From contig JAHCKM010000004.1 in assembly GCA_026125795.1 (NCBI GenBank), forward strand, positions 248,001-312,000: a stretch of 64,000 nt of DNA, read 5' to 3'. The position numbers and the translations under genes are program-made. The notes under the pieces were generated by a model. That model had not been told where the DNA came from. It did not search any database and saw only the letters and a program-made list of their open reading frames with translations. The stretch comes from Burkholderiaceae bacterium. Its GTDB lineage: Bacteria > Pseudomonadota > Gammaproteobacteria > Burkholderiales > Burkholderiaceae_C. This document shows positions 41,849 to 50,984 of this stretch, piece after piece. Numbering within the stretch: the stretch's first letter is position 1; the number at the start of each line of letters is the position of its first letter.

Positions 41849-41984
41849 GGTCTTCTCTTCCTCGTGCGAAGTGGCTTGATTGCCGCCGGCGATTGAACCA
41901 TCAGCCATCCGCCGGCGGCAATCGCCTGAACGCAACAGGCGCCTCGCGCGCCGACCGGTCCATTGATCGCGGTCAATTCCGGCA

Positions 41985-43352
41985 TCACAGGATGCGCCGC
42001 GGATGATGCAGCGCCTCGTGCGCCGCATGCAGCCGGCGCACCAGCACGCGGATGAACGCCGCGTCGAAAAGGTGCCGCGTGGTGGCCGAAAAACGCTCCA
42101 TCGTCTCGGGCGTGAACGACACCGTGGTGGCGCTCTCGGCCACCACCACGTCGGCGCCGTGCACGCGCAGATCGGGGCTCGGCGCCAGGTACACCATCTC
42201 GCCCACCGAGGTGCCGGCGCCGAGCTGCGCCACACGCTGCCCGTCGCGGAACACATCCACCGAGCCGGCCGCGATGATGTGAAAGCTGCCGCCGGGCTGG
42301 CCCTTGCGGTACAGCGCCGCGCCGAAAGCATGGCGCTGCCACAACGCCCGGTGCACCACCTCCCACAGCTCCACGTCGCCGAAGCCGCTGAAGAAGTCGA
42401 GTGAGCGCAGCAGGATGAAACGCTCGGAGTCGAGCACCTCGCGCAGGCCGGCGCGCGGCACCTCGCGCCGCGCAACCAGCGTGGACAGCGCCTGCGCGAA
42501 CGCATCCCAATCGGCATAACGGTCGCCGCGCGCCTTCGACAACGCACGCTGCACGATCGCGTCAAGACCTCTCGGCACGCCGTCACGCAGGCCGACCAGC
42601 GACGCGGCCTCGGCGTTGCAGATCTGGTGCATCAGGGCGGCCTGGTGCGCGGCATCGAACGGCGGACGGCCGGCGATCAGGTGGTACATCACCGCAGCCA
42701 GCGAGTACTGGTCGGCGCGCGCGTCGAGGTCGGCGCCGTCGAGCTGCTCGGGCGACATGTAGGTGAGCGAACCCACGCGGAACACCTGCGTGCGTTGCGT
42801 GTGCAGGTTGAGCGCGCTGCCGAAGTCGGTGATCTTCACGTCGCGCACGCCGCCGCCTTCGACGCTGGCCAGCAGGTTGGCCGGCTTGACGTCGCGATGG
42901 ATCAGGCCCTGGCGATACACGTAGCCCAGCGCCATCGCACACTTGAAGCCGAGCTCGACGATCTGCTCCAGCGAAAGCAACGTATCGGGCCGGCAGTATT
43001 CGCGCAGCGTCGAGCCCGGCACGTATTCCAGCACCAGGTACGGCTCGTGCGGATCGTCAACCGCGTCGTACAGCTGCACGACGTTGGGATGCTTCAGGCG
43101 CCCCACCAGCGCGGCCTCGGCAGCGAAGAAGCGCGCGCTGAAGTGCGCTTCCATCGAATCGACCAGCGACGAGCGGCGCACGCGTTTGATCGCCACCAGA
43201 CGGTCGTGGAAATCATCGCGCGCCAGGAACACCTCGCTGGTGGCGCCCTCGCCGAGACGCGAACGCACCGGGTACCGCCCGATGCGCTCCGGCAGGGCCG
43301 GCGTCACCGCGGCGGCGCGTTTGGATGCGACTTGGGAAGCGGATTTCGCCAT
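41985..43352 (-). CDS. Serine/threonine protein kinase with C-terminal cyclic-nucleotide-binding-like domain
   Basis: 455 residues from ATG at 43352. The kinase domain (about 25-290) has the glycine loop GEGATSEV (34-41), Lys56 (VAIKRV), Glu79, the catalytic loop HRDVKPANL (152-160) and DFG (176-178), so it should be active. The C-terminal part (about 310-440) looks like a cNMP-binding/Crp-type sensor: GSFHIIAAGSVDVFRDGQRV and GAGTSVGEMVYLAP. There is no membrane segment, unlike many bacterial kinases. It is divergent from argS across 140 bases. Its partner and ligand are unknown. An in-frame start at 43565 would only add low-complexity sequence. Confidence 0.87.
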   Translation of the reverse strand: MAKSASQVASKRAAAVTPALPERIGRYPVRSRLGEGATSEVFLARDDFHDRLVAIKRVRRSSLVDSMEAHFSARFFAAEAALVGRLKHPNVVQLYDAVDDPHEPYLVLEYVPGSTLREYCRPDTLLSLEQIVELGFKCAMALGYVYRQGLIHRDVKPANLLASVEGGGVRDVKITDFGSALNLHTQRTQVFRVGSLTYMSPEQLDGADLDARADQYSLAAVMYHLIAGRPPFDAAHQAALMHQICNAEAASLVGLRDGVPRGLDAIVQRALSKARGDRYADWDAFAQALSTLVARREVPRAGLREVLDSERFILLRSLDFFSGFGDVELWEVVHRALWQRHAFGAALYRKGQPGGSFHIIAAGSVDVFRDGQRVAQLGAGTSVGEMVYLAPSPDLRVHGADVVVAESATTVSFTPETMERFSATTRHLFDAAFIRVLVRRLHAAHEALHHPRRIL

Positions 43353-43480
43353 CTGGGCAAGGCCATTGCGACGGGTGCAAAGCATTGTCGACCGGAACGC
43401 GGCTGCGCACGCGATGAACATTGCGCCATTTGCGGCCGCGTTTGCGGGCGTGGCCGGCAAGGAGCGCGAGGGCCCAACCG

Positions 43481-43486
43481 TAGAAT
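43481..43486 (+). promoter_or_regulatory. -10-like box six bases before the argS ATG
   Basis: TAGAAT is followed by six bases and then ATG at 43493, with no Shine-Dalgarno sequence between. This predicts a leaderless argS transcript. A -35 is not evident. Confidence 0.45.
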
Positions 43487-43492
43487 CGCTCG

Positions 43493-45202
43493 ATGATCCA
43501 AGCCAAGGAGGAGCTGCTGCAGGCGCTGCACAGCGCATTGACGCAGATGGCCCCCGGGGCAACATTGCAGGCCGCGTTCGAGTCGCCCAAGCATGCCGAA
43601 CACGGCGACCTCGCGATCACCGCCGCGATGGGACTGGCCAAGGCGCTCAAGCGCCCGCCGCGCGACATTGCCGCGAGCCTGGTGTCGACGCTGAAGGGCG
43701 AGCCGGCGGTGCAGCGTTGGGTCGACGCGCTCGAGATTGCCGGCCCGGGCTTCGTCAACCTGCGCCTCAAGGCCCAGGCGCGCCAGCGCATCGTGACAGA
43801 GGTGCTGCAAGCGGGCGCCGGCTTCGGACTGCGTCGCGCGCACGGCGGCCGCGTGATGGTGGAGTTCGTGTCGGCCAACCCCACCGGCCCGCTGCACGTG
43901 GGCCACGGTCGCAATGCCGCACTCGGCGACTGCGTGTGCAACCTGCTGGCCACCCAAGGCTGGCAGGTGACGCGCGAGTTCTACTACAACGACGCCGGCG
44001 TGCAGATCAACACGCTCGGTGCTTCGGTGCAGGCCCGCCTCCAGGGTCTGAAGCCCGGCGACGCCGCCTGGCCGGAGGCGGCGTACAACGGCGAGTACAT
44101 CGCCGACATCGCGGCCGACTACCTGGCCCGCAAGACGGTGCGCGCCGACGATCGTGAAGTCACCGCCGGCGGCGACGTCAACGACCTCGACGGCATCACG
44201 CGCTTCGCGGTGGCCTATCTGCGCCACGAGCAGGACCTCGACCTGCGCGCCTTTGGCGTGCGCTTCGACACCTACTACCTCGAATCGAGCCTGTACACCG
44301 ACGGTCGCGTCGAGCGCACCGTGCAACAGCTGGTTGCCGCCGGCAAGACCTACGAGCGCGACGGTGCGCTGTGGCTGCGCAGCACCGACTACGGCGACGA
44401 CAAGGACCGGGTGATGCGCAAGTCGGACGGCACGTACACCTATTTCGTGCCGGATGTCGCGTACCACGTCAGCAAATGGGAACGCGGCTTCACCAAGGTG
44501 ATCAACGTGCAGGGCAGCGACCATCACGGCACGGTGGCGCGCGTGCGAGCCGGGCTGCAGGCCGCCGGCGTCGGCATCCCGCCCGGCTATCCGGACTATG
44601 TGCTGTACAAGATGATCACCGTGATGAAGGGCGGCGAGGAGGTCAAGATCTCCAAGCGGGCCGGCAGCTACGTGACGCTGCGCGACCTGATCGAGTGGAC
44701 CAGCCGCGACGCGGTGCGCTTCTTCCTGAGCAGCCGCAAGTCCGACACCGAGTTCGTCTTCGACGTCGACCTGGCGCTCAAGCGCAACGACGAGAACCCG
44801 GTCTTCTACGTGCAGTACGCGCATGCGCGCATCTGCTCGGTGCTGGCGTTGTGGCAAGACCAGCGCGCCGTCGACGCGCGCGAGGCCAGCGCAGCCGAGC
44901 TCGAGCGCCTGGTCGCACCGGCCGAAACCGCGCTGATGCGCGAGCTGGCGCGCTACCCCGACGTGCTGGCGCGCGCGGCGGACGAGTTTGCACCGCACGA
45001 CCTGGCGTTTTACCTGCGCGACGTGGCGGCGGCGTTCCATGCGTACTATTCGGCCGAGCGGTTCATGGTCGACGACGCCGCGCTGGCGCGCGCACGCATC
45101 GCGCTGCTGACCGCGACGCGCCAGGTGCTGCGCAACGGCTTCGCGGTGTTGGGCATCTCGGCGCCGGACAGCATGGGCCGCGAATCGAACGAGGAGTCGT
45201 GA
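43493..45202 (+). CDS. argS: Arginyl-tRNA synthetase
   Basis: 569 residues. The class I HIGH motif appears as HVGHG within [18 protein letters not shown], and the KMSKS equivalent as [13 protein letters not shown]. The N-terminal tRNA-binding domain (about 1-110) and C-terminal DALR anticodon domain (about 450-569, [15 protein letters not shown]) are complete. It charges tRNA-Arg in the cytoplasm. The start lacks a ribosome binding site and lies just after a -10-like box. The stop overlaps the next gene (TGATG), so the SPOR protein is probably co-translated. Confidence 0.96.
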   Translation: MIQAKEELLQALHSALTQMAPGATLQAAFESPKHAEHGDLAITAAMGLAKALKRPPRDIAASLVSTLKGEPAVQRWVDALEIAGPGFVNLRLKAQARQRIVTEVLQAGAGFGLRRAHGGRVMVEFVSANPTGPLHVGHGRNAALGDCVCNLLATQGWQVTREFYYNDAGVQINTLGASVQARLQGLKPGDAAWPEAAYNGEYIADIAADYLARKTVRADDREVTAGGDVNDLDGITRFAVAYLRHEQDLDLRAFGVRFDTYYLESSLYTDGRVERTVQQLVAAGKTYERDGALWLRSTDYGDDKDRVMRKSDGTYTYFVPDVAYHVSKWERGFTKVINVQGSDHHGTVARVRAGLQAAGVGIPPGYPDYVLYKMITVMKGGEEVKISKRAGSYVTLRDLIEWTSRDAVRFFLSSRKSDTEFVFDVDLALKRNDENPVFYVQYAHARICSVLALWQDQRAVDAREASAAELERLVAPAETALMRELARYPDVLARAADEFAPHDLAFYLRDVAAAFHAYYSAERFMVDDAALARARIALLTATRQVLRNGFAVLGISAPDSMGRESNEES

Positions 45203-45870
45203 TGAACAATCGCCCGTCCCGGCAACGCGGCGGCTTCGTGATGGGGCTGATCGTCGGGCTGCTGGTCGGACTCGCGCTGGCCCTGGCGGTGGCGCTCTAC
45301 GTCACGAAGACACCCGTGCCTTTCGTGAACAAGGTGCAGCAGCGCACTCCGGAACAAGATGCCGCCGAGATCGAGCGCAACAAGAACTGGGACCCGAACG
45401 CGCCGCTGGCCAGCAAGCCGGTCGTCCCCCGGCCGGCCGGCTCGTCGCCGGCCGGGATCCCGCCCGGCATCAATCCGGTGCCGCCACCGGGCATCACACC
45501 GGTGCCTCCGAGGTCCGCATCGGCGGTGGCCGAGCCGGCCCGCTCGGCGCGCGATCCGGCGGCGATCCTGTCGGGGCGGGATGCACAGCCGCCGATCGCC
45601 ATCGCCCCGCAGTCAGCCAGGCCGGGGGTCGATCCGTTCATCTACTTCGTGCAGGTGGGCGCTTTCAGCAAGCCGGAGGACGCCGAGGCGCAACGGGCCA
45701 GGCTGGCGATGCTCGGCTACATCGCCAAGGTAACCGAGCGCGAACAATCGGGCCGCATGATGTACCGCGTGCGGGTCGGGCCGTACCAGATGCGAGACGA
45801 GGCCGAGTCGCTGCAAGCCAAGCTGCAGTCGGGCGGCGAGACCGCCGCGTTGGTGCGTGTGGAACGCTGA
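45202..45870 (+). CDS. SPOR domain protein (FtsN-like, single-pass membrane)
   Basis: 222 residues: a short cytoplasmic Arg-rich start, one membrane helix (about 12-34, GLIVGLLVGLALALAVALYV), a Pro-rich linker (PPGINPVPPPGITPVPPR), and a C-terminal SPOR domain (about 146-222, YFVQVGAFSKPEDAEAQRARL). SPOR domains bind denuded septal peptidoglycan, so a role in cell division is likely. GAGGAG at the end of argS provides the ribosome binding site. The order argS-SPOR-dsbA is common in Burkholderiales. Confidence 0.9.
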   Translation: MNNRPSRQRGGFVMGLIVGLLVGLALALAVALYVTKTPVPFVNKVQQRTPEQDAAEIERNKNWDPNAPLASKPVVPRPAGSSPAGIPPGINPVPPPGITPVPPRSASAVAEPARSARDPAAILSGRDAQPPIAIAPQSARPGVDPFIYFVQVGAFSKPEDAEAQRARLAMLGYIAKVTEREQSGRMMYRVRVGPYQMRDEAESLQAKLQSGGETAALVRVER

Positions 45871-45921
45871 AGGTCATTACGCGCACCAAGCACCCTCACA
45901 ACACCCCAGGAAAGGATCTTC

Positions 45922-46560
45922 ATGAACCGCCGCCATTTCAACCTGTGCCTCGCGGGCGCCTGTGTCGCGGCGGGTTGGCCTGGGCTCGTCCTGGCACAGG
46001 GCGCCCCAGTGGAGGGCAGGGATTACGCGCGCCTGGCGCAGCCGGTGCCGATGCCCGCTTCCGGCAAGGTCGAGGTGGTGGAGTTCTTCGGTTACTGGTG
46101 CCCGCACTGCAACAGCTTCGAGCCGGCGATCGACGCTTGGTCGCGCAAGCTGCCCGCCGACGTGTCGTTCCGGCGCGTGCCGGTGGCGTTCTCCGCGCCG
46201 CAGGAGCCGTACGCCAAGATCTACCTCGCACTCGAGGCCATGGGCCAGCTCGATGCGGTGCACCGCAAGGTGTTCGCCGCCATCCACGTGCAGCGCCAGC
46301 GGCTGGAGAAAGAAGCCGAGATCACCGCGTTCATGACGGCCAACGGCATCGACGCGGCCAAGTTCATGGACACCTACAAGGGCTTCACGGTCGCCAGCAA
46401 GTTCAAGCAGGCGCGCCAGCTCGCCGATGCGTACAAGATCGACGGTGTACCCACCATCGGCGTGCACGGCCGTTACTTCACGTCGCCGTCGCTCGCCGGC
46501 GGCGCCGACCAGGCGCTGCGTGTTGCCGACTATCTGATCCAGCGCGCCAAACAGAGCTAG
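45922..46560 (+). CDS. dsbA: Thiol:disulfide interchange protein DsbA
   Basis: 212 residues with a signal peptide (cut after VLAQ, near residue 26). The redox motif is CPHC (Cys60-Cys63) in FFGYWCPHCNSFEP; the cis-proline lies in DGVPTIGV near residue 176. It introduces disulfide bonds in periplasmic proteins. AAAGGAT gives a ribosome binding site before ATG 45922. DsbB is not in the window. Confidence 0.95.
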   Translation: MNRRHFNLCLAGACVAAGWPGLVLAQGAPVEGRDYARLAQPVPMPASGKVEVVEFFGYWCPHCNSFEPAIDAWSRKLPADVSFRRVPVAFSAPQEPYAKIYLALEAMGQLDAVHRKVFAAIHVQRQRLEKEAEITAFMTANGIDAAKFMDTYKGFTVASKFKQARQLADAYKIDGVPTIGVHGRYFTSPSLAGGADQALRVADYLIQRAKQS

Positions 46561-46634
46561 GCCCGCCCGACCGGCGCATCGAACCGGCGCGCAATTTCTC
46601 CGCACAGCAGCCCCTTTGCTGCGGGCACGCGGGC

Positions 46635-46640
46635 TAGAAT
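46635..46640 (+). promoter_or_regulatory. -10-like box upstream of lptA
   Basis: TAGAAT lies 24 bases before the lptA ATG at 46665, in the 104-base gap after dsbA. A GC-rich upstream region hides any -35. It probably drives lptA-lptB-rpoN. Confidence 0.4.
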
Positions 46641-46664
46641 GGCCTGCAAGTTCTGTGCCGACTA

Positions 46665-47324
46665 ATGCCTTCTTCGCTCCTTCGCCGCCCGGCCGAGCCC
46701 GCGACTGTCGCGGCGGCGAGCCGTCGGGCCGCCTGCGTGGCCTTGGCGCTGAGCCTGGGCACCCCGTGTGCGGTGGCTGAAAAGGCCGATCGGACCAAGC
46801 CGCTGACGATGGAGTCCGATCGGCCGTGCACCGTCGACCTGGTGCGCCAGGTCAGCGTGTGCACGGGCAACGTGGTGATCACGCAGGGCACGCTGGTGAT
46901 CCGGGCCGACCGGGTCGAGCTGCGCGAGACGCCCGACGGCTACCGCACCGCCACGGCGATCGGTTCCGCCGCCAGGCCGGCGATGTACCGGCAGAAGCGC
47001 GACGGCGGCGACGAGCAGGTCGAAGGCAGCGCCGAGCGGATCGAATACGACGCGCGCGCCGACACGCTGCGCTTCATCGGCAGCGCGCAGGTGCGCCGCG
47101 TGCGCGGCACGGTGACCAGCGAAGACATCCAGGGCGCGCTGATCGTCTGGGACAACGCGGCCGAGGTGTTCAGCGTGCAGGGCGGCGCGGCCACGCCGAC
47201 CAACCCCGGCGGCCGCGTGCGCGCGGTGCTGAGTCCGCGCGCGGCCGACGCCGCCGCGTCGGCCGCCAGCGCGGCGGACAGCGCGACGTTGCGGTCCAGC
47301 ACGTCGCTGGGTGAGCGCAAGTGA
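46665..47324 (+). CDS. lptA: Lipopolysaccharide transport periplasmic protein LptA
   Basis: 219 residues with a signal peptide (cut near AVAEK, residue 38). The OstA/LptA core (about 45-175) has [39 protein letters not shown] and [21 protein letters not shown]. It bridges the periplasm for LPS export. The C-terminal 30 residues are low-complexity Ala/Ser. lptC, normally just upstream in this order of genes, is absent here; dsbA takes its place. The stop is 22 bases before lptB. Confidence 0.93.
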   Translation: MPSSLLRRPAEPATVAAASRRAACVALALSLGTPCAVAEKADRTKPLTMESDRPCTVDLVRQVSVCTGNVVITQGTLVIRADRVELRETPDGYRTATAIGSAARPAMYRQKRDGGDEQVEGSAERIEYDARADTLRFIGSAQVRRVRGTVTSEDIQGALIVWDNAAEVFSVQGGAATPTNPGGRVRAVLSPRAADAAASAASAADSATLRSSTSLGERK

Positions 47325-47346
47325 GCGCGGCCACAAGGGGAGCGTC

Positions 47347-48117
47347 ATGAACGCCCCGCTGCCGGACAGCGTGCTGAACAGCCGCCTGGAAGCCACCGGT
47401 CTGCAAAAGACCTTCGGATCGCGCAAGGTCGTCAGCGAGGTGCATCTGGCCGTGGGTGCGGGTGAAGTGGTCGGGCTGCTCGGGCCCAACGGGGCCGGCA
47501 AGACCACCACGTTCTACATGGTGGTGGGCTTGGTGCGTGCCGACGCCGGCGAGATCCGCATCGACGGCCAGCCGGTGCAGACCAAGCCGATCCACCAGCG
47601 CGCGCGCCTGGGTCTGTCTTACCTGCCGCAGGAAGCCTCGATCTTTCGCAAGCTCACGGTGCAGGAGAACATCCGCGCGGTGCTCGAGTTGCAGCTCGGT
47701 CCCAACGGCCGGCCGCTGGCGGGCGCCGAAATCGAGCGCCAGCTCGAGCAGCTGTTGCGCGAGCTGAGCATCGAGAAGTTGCGCGATTCTCCGGCGCCGG
47801 CGCTGTCGGGCGGCGAGCGGCGCCGCGTCGAGATCGCGCGGGCGCTGGCCACCCAGCCACGCTTCATCCTGCTCGACGAGCCGTTCGCCGGCGTCGATCC
47901 GATCGCGGTGATCGAGATCCAGCGCATCATCGGCTTCCTGAAGAGCCGCGGCATCGGCGTGCTGATCACCGACCACAACGTGCGCGAGATGCTCGGCATC
48001 TGCGACCGCGCGTACATCATTAGCGAGGGCCGCGTGCTGGCCGAAGGCACGCCGCAGCAGATCGTGGAGAACGCCGACGTGCGGCGCGTCTACCTCGGTG
48101 AGCACTTCCGCATGTAG
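47347..48117 (+). CDS. lptB: LPS export ABC transporter ATP-binding protein LptB
   Basis: 256 residues: Walker [12 protein letters not shown]-loop in [18 protein letters not shown] (diagnostic for LptB), signature [15 protein letters not shown], Walker [17 protein letters not shown], and the H-loop [10 protein letters not shown]. It powers LPS extraction with LptFG. The ATG at 47347 has AGGGGAG just upstream; an in-frame GTG at 47311 overlaps lptA and is less likely. rpoN follows after 28 bases. Confidence 0.96.
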   Translation: MNAPLPDSVLNSRLEATGLQKTFGSRKVVSEVHLAVGAGEVVGLLGPNGAGKTTTFYMVVGLVRADAGEIRIDGQPVQTKPIHQRARLGLSYLPQEASIFRKLTVQENIRAVLELQLGPNGRPLAGAEIERQLEQLLRELSIEKLRDSPAPALSGGERRRVEIARALATQPRFILLDEPFAGVDPIAVIEIQRIIGFLKSRGIGVLITDHNVREMLGICDRAYIISEGRVLAEGTPQQIVENADVRRVYLGEHFRM

Positions 48118-48145
48118 TCCAGGAACGAGAGCCCGCGCAGCCATC

Positions 48146-49663
48146 ATGAAACCCTCGCTCCAGGTCCGTCTGTCGCAGCATCTGGCGTTGACGCCGCAGC
48201 TGCAGCAATCGATCCGCTTGCTGCAACTCTCGACGCTCGAGCTGCAGCAGGAAGTCGAGCAGATGCTCGACCAGAACCCGTTCCTCGAGGCCGACGAAGA
48301 AGCCGCAGCCGAAGCGCCGGTGGAACGCGCCGGACTCAACGACAGCCCGGCCGAAGCCCCGGCCGAAACGGCGCCCGAGCGCGAGGAGGCAGCGTTCGAA
48401 GCCAGCGACGAGCCAAGCGGCATCGACGGCACCGACTTCAGCGCGCTGGAGCGCCGCGAGTGGGAAAACGGCACCGAGGGTGACGACTTCGACGGCATCC
48501 GCGAGCTGCCGAGCGCCGCCGCCTCGGGCCCCGGGCCCGACGACGACCAGGAGGCGCAGGATCGCACCGCGGCCGCGCCGTCGCTGCAGGACCACCTGCG
48601 CGGCCAGATGGCGCTGATGCGACTGTCGGCGGAGGACCGCGCCGCGCTGTGGACGCTGATCGAGTCGCTCGACGCCGACGGCTACCTGGCCGACACGCTG
48701 TCCGAGATCGCCGAACGGCTGGCACCGGATCCGCTGGAGCGCGAGGAGTTGCTGGAGCGCCTGCAGTGCGCGCTCAAGTGGCTGCAAAGCCTTGATCCGG
48801 CCGGCGTCGGCGCGCGCGACCTGGCCGAATGCCTCACGCTGCAGCTGCGCGCCGGCCCCGACGTACCCGCGCGGGCGCTGGCAATCGACATCTGCCGGTC
48901 GCATCTCGAGCTGCTGGCCAAGCGCGAGTTCAAGAAGCTGAGCGCGGCCACCGGCGCTGACGAAGCGCAGCTGCGCGACGCGCGCGACCTGATCGTGCAC
49001 TGCGACCCCAAGCCGGGGCGCGCGTTCGGACAGAACGATTCGACCGTGGTCGTGCCCGATGTGATCGTGCAGCGCGTGGGGCGCGCCTGGAAGGTGCAGC
49101 TCAACCCCGACGTGATGCCCAAGCTGCGCATCAACGACCTCTACGCGCAGGCGATCCGCGGCCAGCGCAACGGCACCGGCGCCGGCCTGAACGCGCGGCT
49201 GCAGGAGGCTCGCTGGTTCGTCAAGAACATCCAGCAGCGCTTCGACACCATCGTGCGCGTGTCGCAGGCCATCGTCGAGCGGCAGAAGGGCTTCTTCACG
49301 CACGGCGCGATCGCGATGAAGCCGCTGGTGCTGCGCGAGATCGCCGACGAGCTGGGCCTGCACGAGTCGACCATTTCGCGCGTCACCACCGCCAAGTACA
49401 TGTCCACGCCGTACGGGACCTACGAGCTGAAGTACTTCTTCGGCTCGTCGTTGTCGACCGACGCCGGCGGCAACGCCTCGAGCACCGCGGTGCGCGCGCT
49501 GCTGCGCCAACTGGTCGCGGCCGAGGACGCGAAGGCGCCGCTGTCCGACGGCCAGCTCGCGCAGATGCTGTCGGAGCAGGGCATCCAGGTGGCACGCCGC
49601 ACGGTGGCCAAGTACCGCGAAGCGCTCAAGATCGCGCCGGCCAACCTGCGCAAGAGCCTGTGA
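48146..49663 (+). CDS. rpoN: RNA polymerase sigma-54 factor
   Basis: 505 residues. Region I is Gln/Leu-rich (SLQVRLSQHLALTPQLQQSI), region II is acidic (about 45-145), and region III ends with the helix-turn-helix and the RpoN box ARRTVAKYRE near residue 485. All signature parts are present. It directs RNA polymerase to -24/-12 promoters. Position after lptA-lptB is the usual one in proteobacteria; the customary hpf gene does not follow here, being replaced by an rRNA methyltransferase gene. Confidence 0.96.
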   Translation: MKPSLQVRLSQHLALTPQLQQSIRLLQLSTLELQQEVEQMLDQNPFLEADEEAAAEAPVERAGLNDSPAEAPAETAPEREEAAFEASDEPSGIDGTDFSALERREWENGTEGDDFDGIRELPSAAASGPGPDDDQEAQDRTAAAPSLQDHLRGQMALMRLSAEDRAALWTLIESLDADGYLADTLSEIAERLAPDPLEREELLERLQCALKWLQSLDPAGVGARDLAECLTLQLRAGPDVPARALAIDICRSHLELLAKREFKKLSAATGADEAQLRDARDLIVHCDPKPGRAFGQNDSTVVVPDVIVQRVGRAWKVQLNPDVMPKLRINDLYAQAIRGQRNGTGAGLNARLQEARWFVKNIQQRFDTIVRVSQAIVERQKGFFTHGAIAMKPLVLREIADELGLHESTISRVTTAKYMSTPYGTYELKYFFGSSLSTDAGGNASSTAVRALLRQLVAAEDAKAPLSDGQLAQMLSEQGIQVARRTVAKYREALKIAPANLRKSL

Positions 49664-49682
49664 GCGGCGCCCGGTCGCTCCG

Positions 49683-49721
49683 ACGCCCCTTTGTGGGCCA
49701 GGCGGCGCGCAGCGCCTAGGG
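49683..49721. repeat. GC-rich intergenic repeat-like segment (family A, weak)
   Basis: The 64-base gap between rpoN and the methyltransferase gene contains CGCCCCTTTGTGGGCCAGGC and GCGCAGCGCCTAGGGGGCA. These resemble the CCTAG and GGGGGCA parts of the elements at 52152 and 3817. Confidence 0.35.
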
Positions 49722-49727
49722 GGCACG

Positions 49728-50984
49728 GTGAGCGCCCGGATTGAACTGTTCCTGCCCTGCGCGGCAGGGGTCGAGCCTTTCCTCGCCGAGGAGGTGGAGT
49801 CGCTGGCCGGCCGCCCGGTCGCAGCCGCGCGCGGCGGTGTCGCGCTGCCGGCTGACGCGGCGCTGGCCATGCGCCTGAACCTCGAGAGCCGGCTCGCACA
49901 GCGCGTGCTGTGGCGCGTGGCGCAAGCGCGCTACCGCGGCGAAGACGATCTGTATGCGCTCGCGCGCACCGTGCGCTGGGGCGACTGGATCACGCCAAGG
50001 CAGACGCTGCGTGTCGACACCACGGCGCGCAACGCGCCGCTGAAGAGTTTGAACTTCGCCGCGTTGCGCATCAAGGACGCCGTTTGCGACACGATGCGCG
50101 AAAGCGCCGGTGCACGCCCCGATGTCGACACGCGCGACCCCGATCTGTCGCTGGTGCTGCACCTCGACGGCGAGCGCGCGGCCTTGTATGTGGACACCTC
50201 GGGCGTGCCGCTGTTCAAGCGCGGCTGGCGCGCAGCGCAGGCCGGCGACGCACCGCTGAAGGAGACGCTGGCTGCCGCGCTGCTGGCCGCCGCCGGCTGG
50301 CGCGGCCGCGCCGAAGACGGCGTCTTGCTCGATCCGTGCAGCGGCTCCGGCACGATCGCCATCGAGGCGGCGCAGATGGCCTGCGGGCGTGCGCCGGGGA
50401 TGGACCGCCGCTTTGCATTCGAGCGGCTGACGCCGTTTCGCGACCACGCCGGCGCTTGGCGCGAGATGGTGGCCGCGGCGCGCGCGCGTGCGCATCCGAG
50501 CGCGGTGCCGATCTTCGCCGGCGACGTGTCGTTCCGCATGACCGACTTCGCGCAGCGCCATGCCGAGCAGGCCGGCGTCGCGGCGGCGATCCAGTTCAAG
50601 GCCGGCGACATGCTGCAGCGCCCGCCGCCGGCCGAGCGCGGCACGATGGTGCTGAACCCGCCATACGGCGAGCGGCTGGCACCCAAGGGTCGCGGCACCG
50701 CGCCACGGCCGGCGCGCGAGCAAGTGCAGGGCGCGCCCGACATGCGCAGCTTCTTCGCCGCGCTGGCGGCACACTGGAAACGCCACTACGCCGGGTGGAC
50801 CGCCTGGATCCTGAGCCCCGACATGAAGCTGCCGGCGCACATGCGCCTGAAGGAAACGCGCCGCGTGCCGCTGTGGAACGGGCCGATCGAATGCCGGTTG
50901 TTCCGCTTTGACCTGGTGACGGGTTCGATGCGCGGCGCGGCCGACGCGGGTCAGCCTCAGGACACGGCGCCCTCAGGCGGCTGA
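49728..50984 (+). CDS. rlmL: 23S rRNA guanine N2-methyltransferase, RlmL-type (THUMP domain)
   Basis: 418 residues starting with GTG at 49728. A ferredoxin-like/THUMP RNA-binding part (about 1-165, RVDTTARNAPLKSLNFAALRIKD) is followed by a methyltransferase domain with DPCSGSGTIAIEAA (SAM site) and NPPYGERL (catalytic). This matches the N-terminal half of E. coli RlmKL, which methylates G2445; the RlmK half is not present. LPLFKRGWR-like PLFKRGWR is also conserved. The 3' end overlaps the convergent MFS gene by 28 bases. Target position is inferred from family. Confidence 0.87.
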   Translation: MSARIELFLPCAAGVEPFLAEEVESLAGRPVAAARGGVALPADAALAMRLNLESRLAQRVLWRVAQARYRGEDDLYALARTVRWGDWITPRQTLRVDTTARNAPLKSLNFAALRIKDAVCDTMRESAGARPDVDTRDPDLSLVLHLDGERAALYVDTSGVPLFKRGWRAAQAGDAPLKETLAAALLAAAGWRGRAEDGVLLDPCSGSGTIAIEAAQMACGRAPGMDRRFAFERLTPFRDHAGAWREMVAAARARAHPSAVPIFAGDVSFRMTDFAQRHAEQAGVAAAIQFKAGDMLQRPPPAERGTMVLNPPYGERLAPKGRGTAPRPAREQVQGAPDMRSFFAALAAHWKRHYAGWTAWILSPDMKLPAHMRLKETRRVPLWNGPIECRLFRFDLVTGSMRGAADAGQPQDTAPSGG

